64,000 nucleotides of DNA from Verrucomicrobiota bacterium. GTDB taxonomy: Bacteria > Verrucomicrobiota > Verrucomicrobiia > Opitutales > Opitutaceae. The position numbers were made by a program, and so were the translations under genes. Shown piece after piece: positions 33,222 to 43,774 of the stretch (positions are counted from its first letter, which is position 1; each line of letters starts with the position of its first letter). Below the pieces are notes generated by a model. It was not told the origin of the DNA and ran no database searches. It saw only the letters and a list, made by a program, of their open reading frames with translations. Where the stretch lies: positions 62,001-126,000 of the forward strand of contig JAEWBF010000126.1 in assembly GCA_023391285.1 (NCBI GenBank). The letters run 5' to 3'.

Positions 33222-34330
33222 AAAAAATTCTGATCGCAGTCGCGGCGGTTGTCGTGATTGCACTCGCCGCCACTTACTTCCTCCGCCCGACCGCGCGCGT
33301 CGCCACGGCGACCAAGGGGCGCGCGGTCAAAGCCGTTCCCGGCAGTGTCACGGTTTACGCCGAATACGAGATGGAGCTGAAAAGCGAGATCGGCGGCCGC
33401 GTGATGCACAGCGAACTCGATCCGGGCTTGAAGGTCGCGGCGGGCACCGTGCTGGTGCAAATCGACACCGGCGATCTCTCGCTCGAGATCGAACAACTCG
33501 AGAGCGATCTCGAAGCCGCGAAGAAGCGCATCGCCGTGGGCTCCGCGATTGCGCTCGATTTGGAAACCGCGCGCGAATCGCTCGAAAACTACGAGCGGCT
33601 CGCGAAAGCCGGCAACTTCCCGCTCGCCGAGCTCGAGAAGGAGCGCCGCAAGGTGAAACAAATCGAGCAGAAGCTGGCGCTCGAGGAAGTGGCCAACACC
33701 CAGGAAATTTCGCGGCTTGAAAACACGCTGCAGGTCAAACGTCGCCAGCTGCAGAAGATGACGATCATCGCGCCATTCGAAAGCGTCGTCTCGCGCGTGT
33801 TCGCCCGGCCCGGCGACCTCATCAACGCGAACGATCCCATCGCGGTCATCATCGCCACCAGCCGCACGGTGGAGGCCAAGATCAGCGAGGAGAACTTCTC
33901 CGAGCTCAAGGTCGGCCTCAATGCGGACGTTCGTTTCCTCGGCTATGGCGCCTGGCTCTACGATGCGACGGTCACCAAGATTCTTCCGACGGCCGATCCG
34001 CAGACGCAGCGTTACATGGTGCACCTCGATGTAGAAATCGAACAGGAGAAACTCGTCCCCGGCATCACCGGCGAAGTGAACATCGTGGTCGGCGAGCGCG
34101 AATCCGAGGTCATCATTCCGCGCCGCGCCTTGTTCGGGAACAACGTCTATGTCGTCGAGGATGGCCGCGTGCGCCTGCAACAGGTCGAAGTCGGCTACGA
34201 AAGTTTCACGGCGGTCGAAATTCTGAAGGGTCTCAAGACGGGCGACCAGGTGATCGTCGATCAACTCGACCTCTTCCGTGACGGCGATCGCGTTCGCACG
34301 GAAGTCGTCAACGCTCCCGGCGCCAACTAA
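33218..34330 (+). CDS. Periplasmic adaptor (HlyD/MacA-like membrane fusion protein)
   Basis: This 370-residue protein has an N-terminal membrane helix (residues 2-22), then the first half of a lipoyl domain (YAEYEMELKSEIGGRV). A long coiled-coil hairpin follows (about 85-175, LEIEQLESDLEAAKKR and the returning strand). Then come the second lipoyl half (IIAPFESVVSRVFARPGDLI) and beta-barrel and membrane-proximal domains (ITGEVNIVVGERESEVIIPRRALF). It should link the inner-membrane transporter to the TolC-like tunnel. ATGA overlap with the upstream gene indicates coupling. Confidence 0.87.
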   Translation: MKKILIAVAAVVVIALAATYFLRPTARVATATKGRAVKAVPGSVTVYAEYEMELKSEIGGRVMHSELDPGLKVAAGTVLVQIDTGDLSLEIEQLESDLEAAKKRIAVGSAIALDLETARESLENYERLAKAGNFPLAELEKERRKVKQIEQKLALEEVANTQEISRLENTLQVKRRQLQKMTIIAPFESVVSRVFARPGDLINANDPIAVIIATSRTVEAKISEENFSELKVGLNADVRFLGYGAWLYDATVTKILPTADPQTQRYMVHLDVEIEQEKLVPGITGEVNIVVGERESEVIIPRRALFGNNVYVVEDGRVRLQQVEVGYESFTAVEILKGLKTGDQVIVDQLDLFRDGDRVRTEVVNAPGAN

Positions 34331-34359
34331 ACGGCCGGACATCTTCCGCCGCCGCGTTC

Positions 34360-35604
34360 ATGTCACCGAATCTCCGCATCGCGTTTCGCTTCCTCACCGC
34401 GAAGAAGCGTGCGATGGCGATGAGCCTGTCGTGCATCGTCCTGGGCGTCGGCTTGTTCGTCGTCACGCAGGCAACGACGAGCGGCTTCGAGCAGTTCTTC
34501 ATCAAGACGATCCTCGGCACCGACGGCGCTATCCGCATTCAGGACGAAATTCAGGACACGATCCGCAGCATGGCGGCGGGTGGACACGGTTCGCAGTTCG
34601 AGATTCGGCAGAAGGAGGGTCGCAAGTTCATCGAGGGCATCCAGGAGCCGAAGCTGCTCACGGACGCCTTGCGGCGTTTTCCGAACGTTTCGGCGATCTC
34701 GACGGTCCTCACGGGCCCGGTGAACATTCGCAGCTCTTTCGGCAGCGACTCGGTGCGCGTTTACGGCATCAACGTCGACGATCACACGAAAGTATCCGAT
34801 CTGGAACGACAAATCATCGCCGGTAACGCGGCCGAGTTTGGCGCCACGGCGTCGGGCGCGCTGGTCGGCAGCGAAATGGCCCGCCGGCTCCAACTCGCGA
34901 TGGGCGATTCGTTCATCCTCGAGGCGCTCGGCGAACAGCGGCGCTTCCGGGTTGTTGCCATTTACGAGACCGGCGTCGCCGACATCGATCGCGTCCGTAT
35001 TTATCTTAATATGAGCGAGGCCCGCTCGCTCTTGAAAAAGCCGACGGGCGCCTCGTTTCTCCAGGTCAACCTGATCGACAAGGACCGCGCCCCGGCCGAC
35101 GCGGCGCACATGGAAGAAGTGCTGCACCACGCGGCGCGCCCGTGGCAGGAACGCGAGAAAACCTGGCTCGAAGTGTTCCGCGCCTTGCGCCTTTCGACCG
35201 CGATCACCGTTTCGGTTTTCACGCTCATCGCGGGTCTCGCGATGTTCAATACGCTCGCGATGATCGTCCTCGAGAAAACCAAGGAGATCGCGATCCTGCG
35301 CTCGATGGGTTACACGCGGAAGGACATCTCGCAGATCTTTCTCTGGCAGGCCATCATCGTTCTCGCGATCGGCACCGCGCTCGGTTGTGCGCTGGGCGCC
35401 GCGATCACGTTTGGAGTTTCTCACTACCCGATCCGCATCCGCGGTATTTTCGCCACGGATACGTTCATTGTGGCGTGGTCGATATGGCATTACATCTCCG
35501 GCGTGCTGACCGCCGTTTTCATGGTGATGGTCGCCAGTCTGGTGCCCGCCCGCCGCGCCGCGCTGCTCGAGCCGGGTGACGTCATTCGAGGAACGGCGCA
35601 GTAG
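34360..35604 (+). CDS. ABC transporter permease, MacB/LolC-type (FtsX family)
   Basis: The 414-residue protein has one N-terminal helix (about 20-42), a large periplasmic domain (about 45-275), and three C-terminal helices (about 285-310, 335-360, 375-400). The C-terminal helices are separated by EKTKEIAILRSMGYTRKDISQIF, the coupling helix of FtsX-like permeases. This is the type VII mechanotransmitting layout. It lacks a fused ATPase; the ATPase is the next gene. With the adaptor and TolC protein it should form a tripartite exporter for an unknown substrate, such as a lipid, peptide or antibiotic. Confidence 0.86.
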   Translation: MSPNLRIAFRFLTAKKRAMAMSLSCIVLGVGLFVVTQATTSGFEQFFIKTILGTDGAIRIQDEIQDTIRSMAAGGHGSQFEIRQKEGRKFIEGIQEPKLLTDALRRFPNVSAISTVLTGPVNIRSSFGSDSVRVYGINVDDHTKVSDLERQIIAGNAAEFGATASGALVGSEMARRLQLAMGDSFILEALGEQRRFRVVAIYETGVADIDRVRIYLNMSEARSLLKKPTGASFLQVNLIDKDRAPADAAHMEEVLHHAARPWQEREKTWLEVFRALRLSTAITVSVFTLIAGLAMFNTLAMIVLEKTKEIAILRSMGYTRKDISQIFLWQAIIVLAIGTALGCALGAAITFGVSHYPIRIRGIFATDTFIVAWSIWHYISGVLTAVFMVMVASLVPARRAALLEPGDVIRGTAQ

Positions 35605-35615
35605 TTCGTTCAACC

Positions 35616-36308
35616 ATGTCCGATCTTTCCTCCCACATCGCCCTTCGTTGCGAAAACATCCACCGCTACCTCGGCCAGAACGAGGGGCGGGTGCATGTGT
35701 TGCGTGGCGTTTCCTTCGAGGCCCATCGCGGGCAGGTTTACGCGATTGTCGGGCCGTCCGGCTGTGGCAAATCCACTTTGCTCTATTTGCTCGGGCTGCT
35801 CGATCGGCAGGAGGAGGGCGACATCTGGATCAACAACCAACTGATGTCGAACAGCAGCGATCTCGAACGCACCGCGGCCCGCTGCGAGCACATCGGTTTC
35901 GTTTTCCAGTTTCACTTCCTGATGCAGGAGTTCACCGCGCTCGACAACGTGATGATGCCGATGCGCAAACTCGGCCGCCTCTCGCCCGAGCAAATGGAGG
36001 AGCGCGCACATTCGCTGCTCACGTCGGTCGGACTGGGCGAGAAAACGCATCGGCTCGGCACACAGCTTTCGGGCGGCGAACAGCAGCGCGTCGCCATCGC
36101 CCGCGCGCTCGCGAATCAGCCGGCGATCATTCTCGCCGATGAGCCGACCGGCAATCTGGACGCAAAGAACTCCGGGATCGTTTTCGATCTGCTCACGAGG
36201 CTGGCGAAGGATAACGGCCAGGCGGTGATCCTCGTGACGCACAATCCTGACATTGCGAATCGTTGCGACAGTGTGCGGCCGATGCGCGATGGCGTGTTCG
36301 TCGGTTGA
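35616..36308 (+). CDS. ABC transporter ATPase, LolD/MacB-type
   Basis: The 230-residue ATPase has Walker A GPSGCGKST (46-54), a Q-loop in GFVFQFHFLMQEFTALDNVMMP, signature LSGGEQQR (151-158), Walker B ILADEPTGNLD (about 172-182) and the His switch in VTHNPDI. It should power the FtsX-type permease eleven bases upstream. It is the last gene of the four-gene exporter operon. LolCDE-like lipoprotein release is less likely because an adaptor and TolC-like gene accompany it. Confidence 0.9.
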   Translation: MSDLSSHIALRCENIHRYLGQNEGRVHVLRGVSFEAHRGQVYAIVGPSGCGKSTLLYLLGLLDRQEEGDIWINNQLMSNSSDLERTAARCEHIGFVFQFHFLMQEFTALDNVMMPMRKLGRLSPEQMEERAHSLLTSVGLGEKTHRLGTQLSGGEQQRVAIARALANQPAIILADEPTGNLDAKNSGIVFDLLTRLAKDNGQAVILVTHNPDIANRCDSVRPMRDGVFVG

Positions 36309-36324
36309 GCCAAGAAATCGGATC

Positions 36325-36412
36325 AACCACGAATGGACACAAATCGACACGAAGGTTGGGTCGGGATCGTCGCTGAACCTGCCGAATTTTGTTCGTGTTC
36401 ATTCGCGGGGTA
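36325..36412. repeat. Inverted repeat of the ACCACGAA family
   Basis: The left arm at 36325-36354 starts AACCACGAATGGACAC. The right arm at about 36389-36412 reads GTTCGTGTTCATTCGCGGGG and is its imperfect reverse complement. It lies between the exporter ATPase stop and the next start, with no T-run. Confidence 0.55.
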
Positions 36413-36450
36413 GAGGAGCGCGGGCTGAAGCGCCGCACTGACCAAGGACC

Positions 36451-37791
36451 ATGGATCGCCCCGTGCTGCTTCGCGTCTGGATCGCAATCTGCGCCGCGGC
36501 GGGCGTTGCGCTCTTTATCTCGCAGTTGTGGGAAATACCCGTGCGCAGCGCGCTCCGCGGTTACGACAACACCTTCAACTATCTCTGGCTGCGGTCGGCG
36601 ATCGCCGATGGCGACTGGGATTTCGAGAACGATCTCCAAATTGCGGATACGCTCGCGCCCGACCATCGGGTCTCGGCGCTGAACCTGCCGCGCACCAAGT
36701 CGGATCTCATCCCGAACAAGTATGGAGTAGGGTGGGCGCTGTTGACGGTGCCTGGGTATCTCGTCGCCGAGGGTGTCCTTTGGGTTGCACGCGAGGCGGG
36801 TGGACGAACCTGGCAGCACAACGGGTTTGGTCCCGTTCACCAAATCGCGGTGCAATGCTGGCATCTGGTGCTCTCGTGCCTGGCGCTCTGGCTCGCTTGG
36901 AAAACGATCGCGCGCTGGATCGATGATTCCTCCTCGGCGCTCGCAGGCGTCGTGACGCTCTGGGCGGCGAGTCCCTTGTTCTATTACCAAACGGCGAATC
37001 TCAGCATGAGCCACGGCGCCGCCTTCTTCGCGATCGCGCTGTTCGGGTTCGCTCTGGAGCGGGCGCGAGATGAGGCCGCGGCGCGTTGGTGGATGTTGGC
37101 GGGGGCAGGGTGGGGACTGGCGGTGATCACTCGCTTTCAGCTGGCGGTGTTCGCGATCGTTGCGCTGTGGGCCTTCGCGACGAGTAGGGCGTCTTCTGAT
37201 ACCGCTTCACGGGCGCGTCTCGCGGCTCGCGGAGCGGGCTGCTTCTTTCTCGGTGCGGCTCCGCTGCTGTTGCTGCAACTCGGGGCCTGGCGCGTCGTGT
37301 ATGGGGAATGGTTCGTATTCAGCTATGGGGCGGAGGGAGAGCGCTTCCACTGGGGGCGGCCTGAGATTTTCAACTCGTTGTTCTCCTCATGGCATGGGTT
37401 GTTTTATTGGCACCCGCTACTCGCAATCGCGTTGGCGGGAGTTCTCGCATGGATGTGGCGCACGCGGGGGGAAGCGATCGCCTGGGGGCTGGCGATTGGA
37501 GCGACGGCTTACATCGCGGCGGCTTGGTGGTGCTGGTGGTTCGCGTCGTCGTTTGGCAACCGCGCTTACGATGCCGCGTTGCTTCCGTTGATGGGAGGAA
37601 TCGCGTGGCTGTTCAGCCGTGCGAGCGGGCGATGGCGCGGGATCTTGTGGACGATCGCGATCGTGGCCGGTGTCTGGAATTTCTACGTCGCTTCGCTGTA
37701 TCGCACAGGCGCGATCTCGCGGAACGAGCCGGTCACGTGGCGCGAGATGATCGATGCTGCACAACGCTTGCCGGACGCCGCGCGATTTTGA
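36451..37791 (+). CDS. Polytopic membrane protein, GT-C/PMT-like
   Basis: The 446-residue protein has about ten hydrophobic helices. The first periplasmic loop contains YDNTFNYLWLRSAIADGDWDFENDL, whose acidic residues resemble the catalytic loop of GT-C glycosyltransferases. It is followed by PNKYGVGWALLTVPGY, a pattern seen in PMT/ArnT-like proteins. It may transfer a sugar from a polyprenyl phosphate donor to an unknown acceptor. Its start is the ATG at 36451 after the repeat; it is not obviously in an operon with either neighbour. Confidence 0.6.
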   Translation: MDRPVLLRVWIAICAAAGVALFISQLWEIPVRSALRGYDNTFNYLWLRSAIADGDWDFENDLQIADTLAPDHRVSALNLPRTKSDLIPNKYGVGWALLTVPGYLVAEGVLWVAREAGGRTWQHNGFGPVHQIAVQCWHLVLSCLALWLAWKTIARWIDDSSSALAGVVTLWAASPLFYYQTANLSMSHGAAFFAIALFGFALERARDEAAARWWMLAGAGWGLAVITRFQLAVFAIVALWAFATSRASSDTASRARLAARGAGCFFLGAAPLLLLQLGAWRVVYGEWFVFSYGAEGERFHWGRPEIFNSLFSSWHGLFYWHPLLAIALAGVLAWMWRTRGEAIAWGLAIGATAYIAAAWWCWWFASSFGNRAYDAALLPLMGGIAWLFSRASGRWRGILWTIAIVAGVWNFYVASLYRTGAISRNEPVTWREMIDAAQRLPDAARF

Positions 37792-38189
37792 ACCTCGCTG
37801 CAGGGCCGCGGTCGATGCCTTCCCATTAGCGCGCGCGCCTCTGCGTTTCAGCACCGGTCATATTTTGCGCGCAAAGAATGCGGTATCCTAAATTTTGGTT
37901 TACAACGGCAAACGGCACCCGCTTCTTTGGCGCCGACTTTAACCTTTTCCCTCCCCACGTGAGTCACGACCCATCGCGTAAGAGTTTTTTAGGAAAATTG
38001 CTCGGCTTGGTCGCAGTCGCCGGCCTCGCGCCGCGCCTCTTCGCGAAGTCTGCTTCGGCGTTGACGACTTCCACGACGACGCCGGCCGCCGCACCGAAGC
38101 CCTTCACGTTGCAGTCCGAAACGCGAGCGGTGTCTCGTCGCGCGGACTCGGTCTAATCCTCGTTTCCGGCTGACGAACCGTTCCGGCTC
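37792..38189. other. Leader region of the respiratory operon
   Basis: About 400 bases separate the GT-C-like gene from actA. The only gene-like content is the small open frame at 37959-38156. The upstream part, about 37792-37950, is less GC-rich (TTTTGCGCGCAAAGAATGCGG and CCTAAATTTTGG) and presumably holds the promoter. I could not identify a confident -35/-10 pair or an FNR-type site. Confidence 0.4.
37959..38156 (+). CDS. Small protein with a Tat-like or membrane-anchoring N-terminus
   Basis: A GTG at 37959 opens a 65-residue frame: a short start, SRKSFLGKLLGLVAVAGLAPRLFAK (about residues 6-30), and then a Thr/Ala/Pro-rich tail. The RKSFL-hydrophobic-AK pattern resembles a Tat signal or an N-terminal anchor. 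An in-frame ATG at 37878 would add 27 residues that look unlike coding sequence, so the GTG is preferred although no clear ribosome-binding site precedes it. It is directly upstream of the cytochrome gene, and a role in the Act complex is only inferred. Confidence 0.5.
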   Translation: MSHDPSRKSFLGKLLGLVAVAGLAPRLFAKSASALTTSTTTPAAAPKPFTLQSETRAVSRRADSV

Positions 38190-38843
38190 ATGTCCTACAT
38201 TTTTTCGAAATCGGCCAACAAGCTCCCGCTGCAAATCGTGATCTATCTCGTCGTGCTGGCGGGAATCGCGACGGCCGGCGTGACGTATTACATGACGCCG
38301 AAGTATTCGCGCGTTGGTTACGCGCCGGTGCAGCCGGTGCCTTACAGTCACGAACTGCACGTCGGCCAGCTTGGCCTCGATTGCCGCTACTGCCACAGCA
38401 ACGTCGATAAGTCCGGTTTTGCGAACTTACCGACCGCGCAGACGTGCATGAACTGCCACAACCAAGTGAAGCCCGACAGCCCGCTGCTCGCGCCGGTGCG
38501 CCATTCCTATGAAACCGGCGAGCCGCTGCCGTGGGTGAAGATTCACGACCTTCCCGACTTCGCGTATTTCAATCACGCCGTTCACGTGAACCGCGGCGTC
38601 AGCTGCGTGGAGTGCCACGGCAAGATCAACGAAATGGAAGTGGTCGAGCACGCGCAGCCGCTGAGCATGGGCTTCTGTCTCGACTGCCATCGCGCGCCGG
38701 AAAGCCGCGTCCGTGAGCCCGCAGACATTTTCGACCTGAACTCGCCCACGATCGCCGAGAAGCACGGCATCGAGGCGGGCAAAAAATTCGTGCACGACTG
38801 GAATATCAAGCCCCCGCAGAGCTGCAGCGGCTGCCACCGATGA
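38190..38843 (+). CDS. actA: Alternative complex III subunit A, pentahaem cytochrome c
   Basis: This 217-residue protein has an N-terminal membrane helix (about residues 15-34) and five c-type haem motifs: C65RYCH, C86MNCH, C139VECH, C163LDCH and C212SGCH. It matches ActA, the periplasmic multihaem electron carrier of the quinol-oxidising alternative complex III. Electrons taken from quinol by the ActB/ActC side pass through these haems to the monohaem ActE and on to an oxidase. Its stop overlaps the actB start by four bases. Confidence 0.92.
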   Translation: MSYIFSKSANKLPLQIVIYLVVLAGIATAGVTYYMTPKYSRVGYAPVQPVPYSHELHVGQLGLDCRYCHSNVDKSGFANLPTAQTCMNCHNQVKPDSPLLAPVRHSYETGEPLPWVKIHDLPDFAYFNHAVHVNRGVSCVECHGKINEMEVVEHAQPLSMGFCLDCHRAPESRVREPADIFDLNSPTIAEKHGIEAGKKFVHDWNIKPPQSCSGCHR

Positions 38844-41800
38844 AACGCAAAGTTGAACATCCCGCGCCCTCCGAGCGCGAGCTCACCGGTCCTCGTTACT
38901 GGCGCAGCCTCGACGAACTCGCCGCGACGCCTGGTTTCAAGGCGCAGCTCGAACGCGAATTCCCCGATGGGGCTTCGGAGCTGAACGGCGTCGATCGCCG
39001 CCAGTTCCTGAAGATCATGGCGGCGTCGTTCGCCCTCGGTGGCGTTGGCCTCGCCGGCTGCCGCCGCCCTGAACAACACGTGCTGCCTTACGGCAAGTCC
39101 GTGGAGGGCGTCATCCCGGGTCTCCCGCTTTATTACGCGACCGCCATGCCGGTGCGTAAGTATGCGATTCCGCTTCTCGCCGAAACGCATCAAGGCCGTC
39201 CGACGAAAGTGGAAGGCAATCCGACCTACGCCGCGCTCGGCGGCGCCAGCTCGCTGCACGCGCAGGCTTCGGTGCTCGATCTTTACGATCCGGATCGCGC
39301 CACGCGTCACCTGAGCAACGGCCGCGAACTGCGTCCGGCCGACGTCAACGATCTCCTCGCCCGCATCGGCAACGACAACGCTGGCAACGGTGGCGCCGGT
39401 CTCGCGTTTCTCGCGGAGGAATCGAGCTCGCCGACCCGTGCTCGCCTCGTCGCCGCGCTCCGTGCGCGTTTCCCGCGCGCGATCTGGGCGGAATACGAGC
39501 CGGTTGCTGACGACGTCTCCATCGAAGCGGCTCGCACCGCGTTCGGCGAAGATGTTCGCCCGCTCTATCGTTTCTCCCGCGCGAAGCGCGTGGTCTCGAT
39601 CGACGCCGATTTCCTCCGCGCCGACGCCGCGAATCTCTATCACTCGCGCGAGTTCGCGAATGCCCGCCGGGTGAAGACCCCGGAAGAGGCGCGCAACATG
39701 AACCGCCTCTACGTGGCCGAGAGCGCCTTCACGCTCACCGGCAGCATGGCGGACCATCGCCTTCGCGTCGCCAGCAGCCACATGGTTGCGGTGATCGCGA
39801 CTTTGGCGGCGAAGGTCACGGGCAACAACGCGTTCAATGCGTTAACCCAGGGGCTCGATATCAAGCCGCAGTGGATCGATGAATGCGCGGCCGACCTCCT
39901 CGCGAATCGCGGCACAAGCCTCGTCGTCGCCGGCGCACACCTCCCGGTTCAGGCGCACGTAATCGCTCACGCGATCAACGCCTTCCTCGGCAACATTGGT
40001 TCGACAGTGGATTTTGTCCGCGTCGAAACGCCTGCCGCTTCGACCATCTCGGCGCTCGCGACCGCGATCAAAGCCGGTTCGGTCAGCACGCTCGTTATTC
40101 TCGGCGGCAATCCGGCCTTCAACGCTCCCGCCGATCTCGATTGGCCGGCGGTGCAGAAGTCGGTCGCGAATGTCGTTCGCTACGGCTACTACAACGACGA
40201 AACGAACGCCGCTTCGCCGAACGCGACGCACATCGCGGCCGCGCATTACCTGGAATCGTGGGGCGACGCCCGCGCGATCGACGGCACGATCCTTCCGATC
40301 CAGCCGATGATTCTGCCGCTGTTCGGTGGGCTCACGGAAATCGAAGTGCTGGCGCGAATCGCCGGTATCCAGAATCCGGATCCCTACGCGCTCGTCGTCG
40401 AAACACTCACGCCGCTCCTCGGTGGCGCCGCGGGAGTAGAGAAGGGCATCCGCCAGTTCCTGCACGACGGCCTTCTGCCGAACACCGGGTATGCGGCCGC
40501 TTCCGTCTCGTTCAACGCGGGCGCCATCGCCGGTCTCGCTGCCAACGCTCCGCGTCCCGAAGCGCTGTCCGCGCAGAACCTGGAAGTTCGCTTCGTCAGC
40601 GATTACAAACTCGAGGACGGCCGCTTCGCCAACAACGGTTGGCTGCAGGAGCTCCCCGATCCGATCACCAAGATCTCTTGGGACAACGCGATTCAGATCA
40701 GCCCGCGCCTCGCGAAAGATCTCGATATTTATCCGAGTGGCTCGGCCCTTCAGGTGGCGCGCGTCGAAAGCGGCGACTTCCAGCAGGGCAAGCAGATCTC
40801 GTTTATCGGCACGCTCACGTTGAACGGCCGCACGATCACCGGCCCGGTCCATATCCAGCCGGGTCTTTCCAACTACACGATCGTCCTTCCGCTGGGCTAC
40901 GGCCGCACGCACACGGGCCATGTGGGGAAGGGGATGGGCCACAACTTCTATCCGTTGCGCACCTCGAATGCGCTGCATTTCGCGACGGGTGCGAAGCTCA
41001 CGGTCGCCCAAGAGACCTTCTCGCTCGCGAATACGCAGGAGCACTGGTCGATGGAAGGCCGCGACATCGTGCGCGAGGCCAACATCGACGAATACATCGA
41101 TAACCCTGCCTACGTTCACTCGTTCGGCATGGAGTCGCACAGCCCGTCGATCCTCGGCGAGGCCGGCGAAAAGATGTCGATCGCCGAACGCGCCACGATC
41201 ATTCCGCGCGGCAACTCGCTCTACAAGACGCCCGGCATCAACGACCGCATTCCCAACTTCGATGGTCACCATCAGTGGGGTATGACGATCGACCTCAACA
41301 CCTGCATCGGGTGCAATGCGTGCGTCATCGCCTGCCAGGCGGAGAACAACATCCCGATCGTCGGCAAGGACCAGGTCCTCCGCGGTCGTGAGATGCACTG
41401 GATCCGCCTCGACCGTTACTACTCCGACGGCAAGGCCGACGGCGCTGCGTTCGGTGGCGAAGGTAACAAGGAGATTCCGGAAGACCCGCAGGTTTCACTG
41501 CAGCCGATGGCGTGCGTGCACTGCGAACTCGCTCCCTGCGAAACCGTTTGCCCGGTCAATGCGACCGTCCACGACGAAGAAGGCCTCAACACGATGGCCT
41601 ACAACCGTTGCATCGGCACCCGTTATTGCGCGAACAACTGTCCGTATAAGGTCCGGCGCTTTAATTTCTTCGACTGGAACGAGCGTCAGCTCGACAGCCT
41701 CTACATGGGGCCCGCCGGCCCGCAGGGCATGCCCGAACTCGTGAAGATGGTGAAGAACCCCGAGGTCTCGGTGCGTATGCGCGGCGTGATGGAGAAGTGC

Positions 41801-42202
41801 ACCTACTGCGTGCAACGCATCCAAAACGGCAAGATCCAGCACAAGGTGAAGATGGCGCAAGCCGGCAAGCCGGGCGAAGTCATGGTTCCCGACGGCCACA
41901 TCAAGACCGCGTGTCAACAAGTGTGCCCCGTCGACGCCATCGTCTTCGGCAACCTCCTCGATTCGGACGCGGCCGTTACCAAACTCAAGCAAGTCGGCCA
42001 GAACTACGAAGTGTTGGGCTACCTCAATACCCGTCCGCGCACTTCGTATCTCGGCAAGCTGCGCAATCCCAATCCGCGCATGCCCGACTACGCGTCGCTG
42101 CCGCTCAGCCGCGTCGAATACAACACCAAGAATCATCCCGCTCACCACGACGACCATGGTCACGGCCATGAGGCGCACGGTGAAAAGAAAGGCGGGCACT
42201 AA
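38840..42202 (+). CDS. actB: Alternative complex III subunit B, molybdopterin-like and iron-sulfur protein
   Basis: The 1120-residue protein fuses a molybdopterin-oxidoreductase-like region (about residues 90-770) to a ferredoxin-like region (about 800-1060). The N-terminus carries a twin-arginine motif, RRQFLKIM (53-60), then a hydrophobic stretch ending LAGC (C74). The C-terminal region has four clusters' worth of Cys motifs, including CIGCNACVIACQAEN, CVHCELAPCETVCPV, CIGTRYCANNCPYK, and CTYCVQRI with CQQVCPVDAIVFG. ActB is known to lack the molybdenum cofactor. The His-rich tail (HHDDHGHGHEAHG) is notable. It is the core of the Act complex. Confidence 0.93.
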   Translation: MKRKVEHPAPSERELTGPRYWRSLDELAATPGFKAQLEREFPDGASELNGVDRRQFLKIMAASFALGGVGLAGCRRPEQHVLPYGKSVEGVIPGLPLYYATAMPVRKYAIPLLAETHQGRPTKVEGNPTYAALGGASSLHAQASVLDLYDPDRATRHLSNGRELRPADVNDLLARIGNDNAGNGGAGLAFLAEESSSPTRARLVAALRARFPRAIWAEYEPVADDVSIEAARTAFGEDVRPLYRFSRAKRVVSIDADFLRADAANLYHSREFANARRVKTPEEARNMNRLYVAESAFTLTGSMADHRLRVASSHMVAVIATLAAKVTGNNAFNALTQGLDIKPQWIDECAADLLANRGTSLVVAGAHLPVQAHVIAHAINAFLGNIGSTVDFVRVETPAASTISALATAIKAGSVSTLVILGGNPAFNAPADLDWPAVQKSVANVVRYGYYNDETNAASPNATHIAAAHYLESWGDARAIDGTILPIQPMILPLFGGLTEIEVLARIAGIQNPDPYALVVETLTPLLGGAAGVEKGIRQFLHDGLLPNTGYAAASVSFNAGAIAGLAANAPRPEALSAQNLEVRFVSDYKLEDGRFANNGWLQELPDPITKISWDNAIQISPRLAKDLDIYPSGSALQVARVESGDFQQGKQISFIGTLTLNGRTITGPVHIQPGLSNYTIVLPLGYGRTHTGHVGKGMGHNFYPLRTSNALHFATGAKLTVAQETFSLANTQEHWSMEGRDIVREANIDEYIDNPAYVHSFGMESHSPSILGEAGEKMSIAERATIIPRGNSLYKTPGINDRIPNFDGHHQWGMTIDLNTCIGCNACVIACQAENNIPIVGKDQVLRGREMHWIRLDRYYSDGKADGAAFGGEGNKEIPEDPQVSLQPMACVHCELAPCETVCPVNATVHDEEGLNTMAYNRCIGTRYCANNCPYKVRRFNFFDWNERQLDSLYMGPAGPQGMPELVKMVKNPEVSVRMRGVMEKCTYCVQRIQNGKIQHKVKMAQAGKPGEVMVPDGHIKTACQQVCPVDAIVFGNLLDSDAAVTKLKQVGQNYEVLGYLNTRPRTSYLGKLRNPNPRMPDYASLPLSRVEYNTKNHPAHHDDHGHGHEAHGEKKGGH

Positions 42203-42203
42203 G

Positions 42204-42289
42204 ATGAACGCGATTGCATTTCACGTCGGTGGCGCGCTGGCCGCGACACATTGCGCGACTAGCGCGCAATCTACCGGAGGATTCATCTA

Positions 42290-42290
<1 letters not shown>
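42204..42290 (+). CDS. Possible 28-codon coupling peptide between actB and actC
   Basis: The gap between actB and actC is filled by an open frame starting ATG one base after the actB stop and ending TAA at 42288-42290. The TAA shares its last base with the actC ATG (TAATG). The peptide begins MNAIAFHVGG and ends STGGFI. It has no membrane segment. It could be a translated leader that couples actC translation, or chance. Confidence 0.35.
42250..42281 (+). promoter_or_regulatory. Hairpin followed by a strong ribosome-binding site before actC
   Basis: ATTGCGCG (42250-42257) and CGCGCAAT (42263-42270) form a perfect 8-bp stem with loop ACTAG. Six bases later GGAGGA (42276-42281) sits eight bases before the actC ATG. 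A hairpin next to a strong Shine-Dalgarno sequence could set the actC:actB ratio or block exonuclease. Confidence 0.5.
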
Positions 42291-43765
<1,475 letters not shown>

Positions 43766-43774
43766 TCTCCGACC

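Noticed and set aside
39842..41398. 518-codon minus-strand frame opposite actB
   Set aside because: The plus strand encodes the recognisable ActB iron-sulfur motifs; the antisense product is Arg/Asp/Gly-rich filler.
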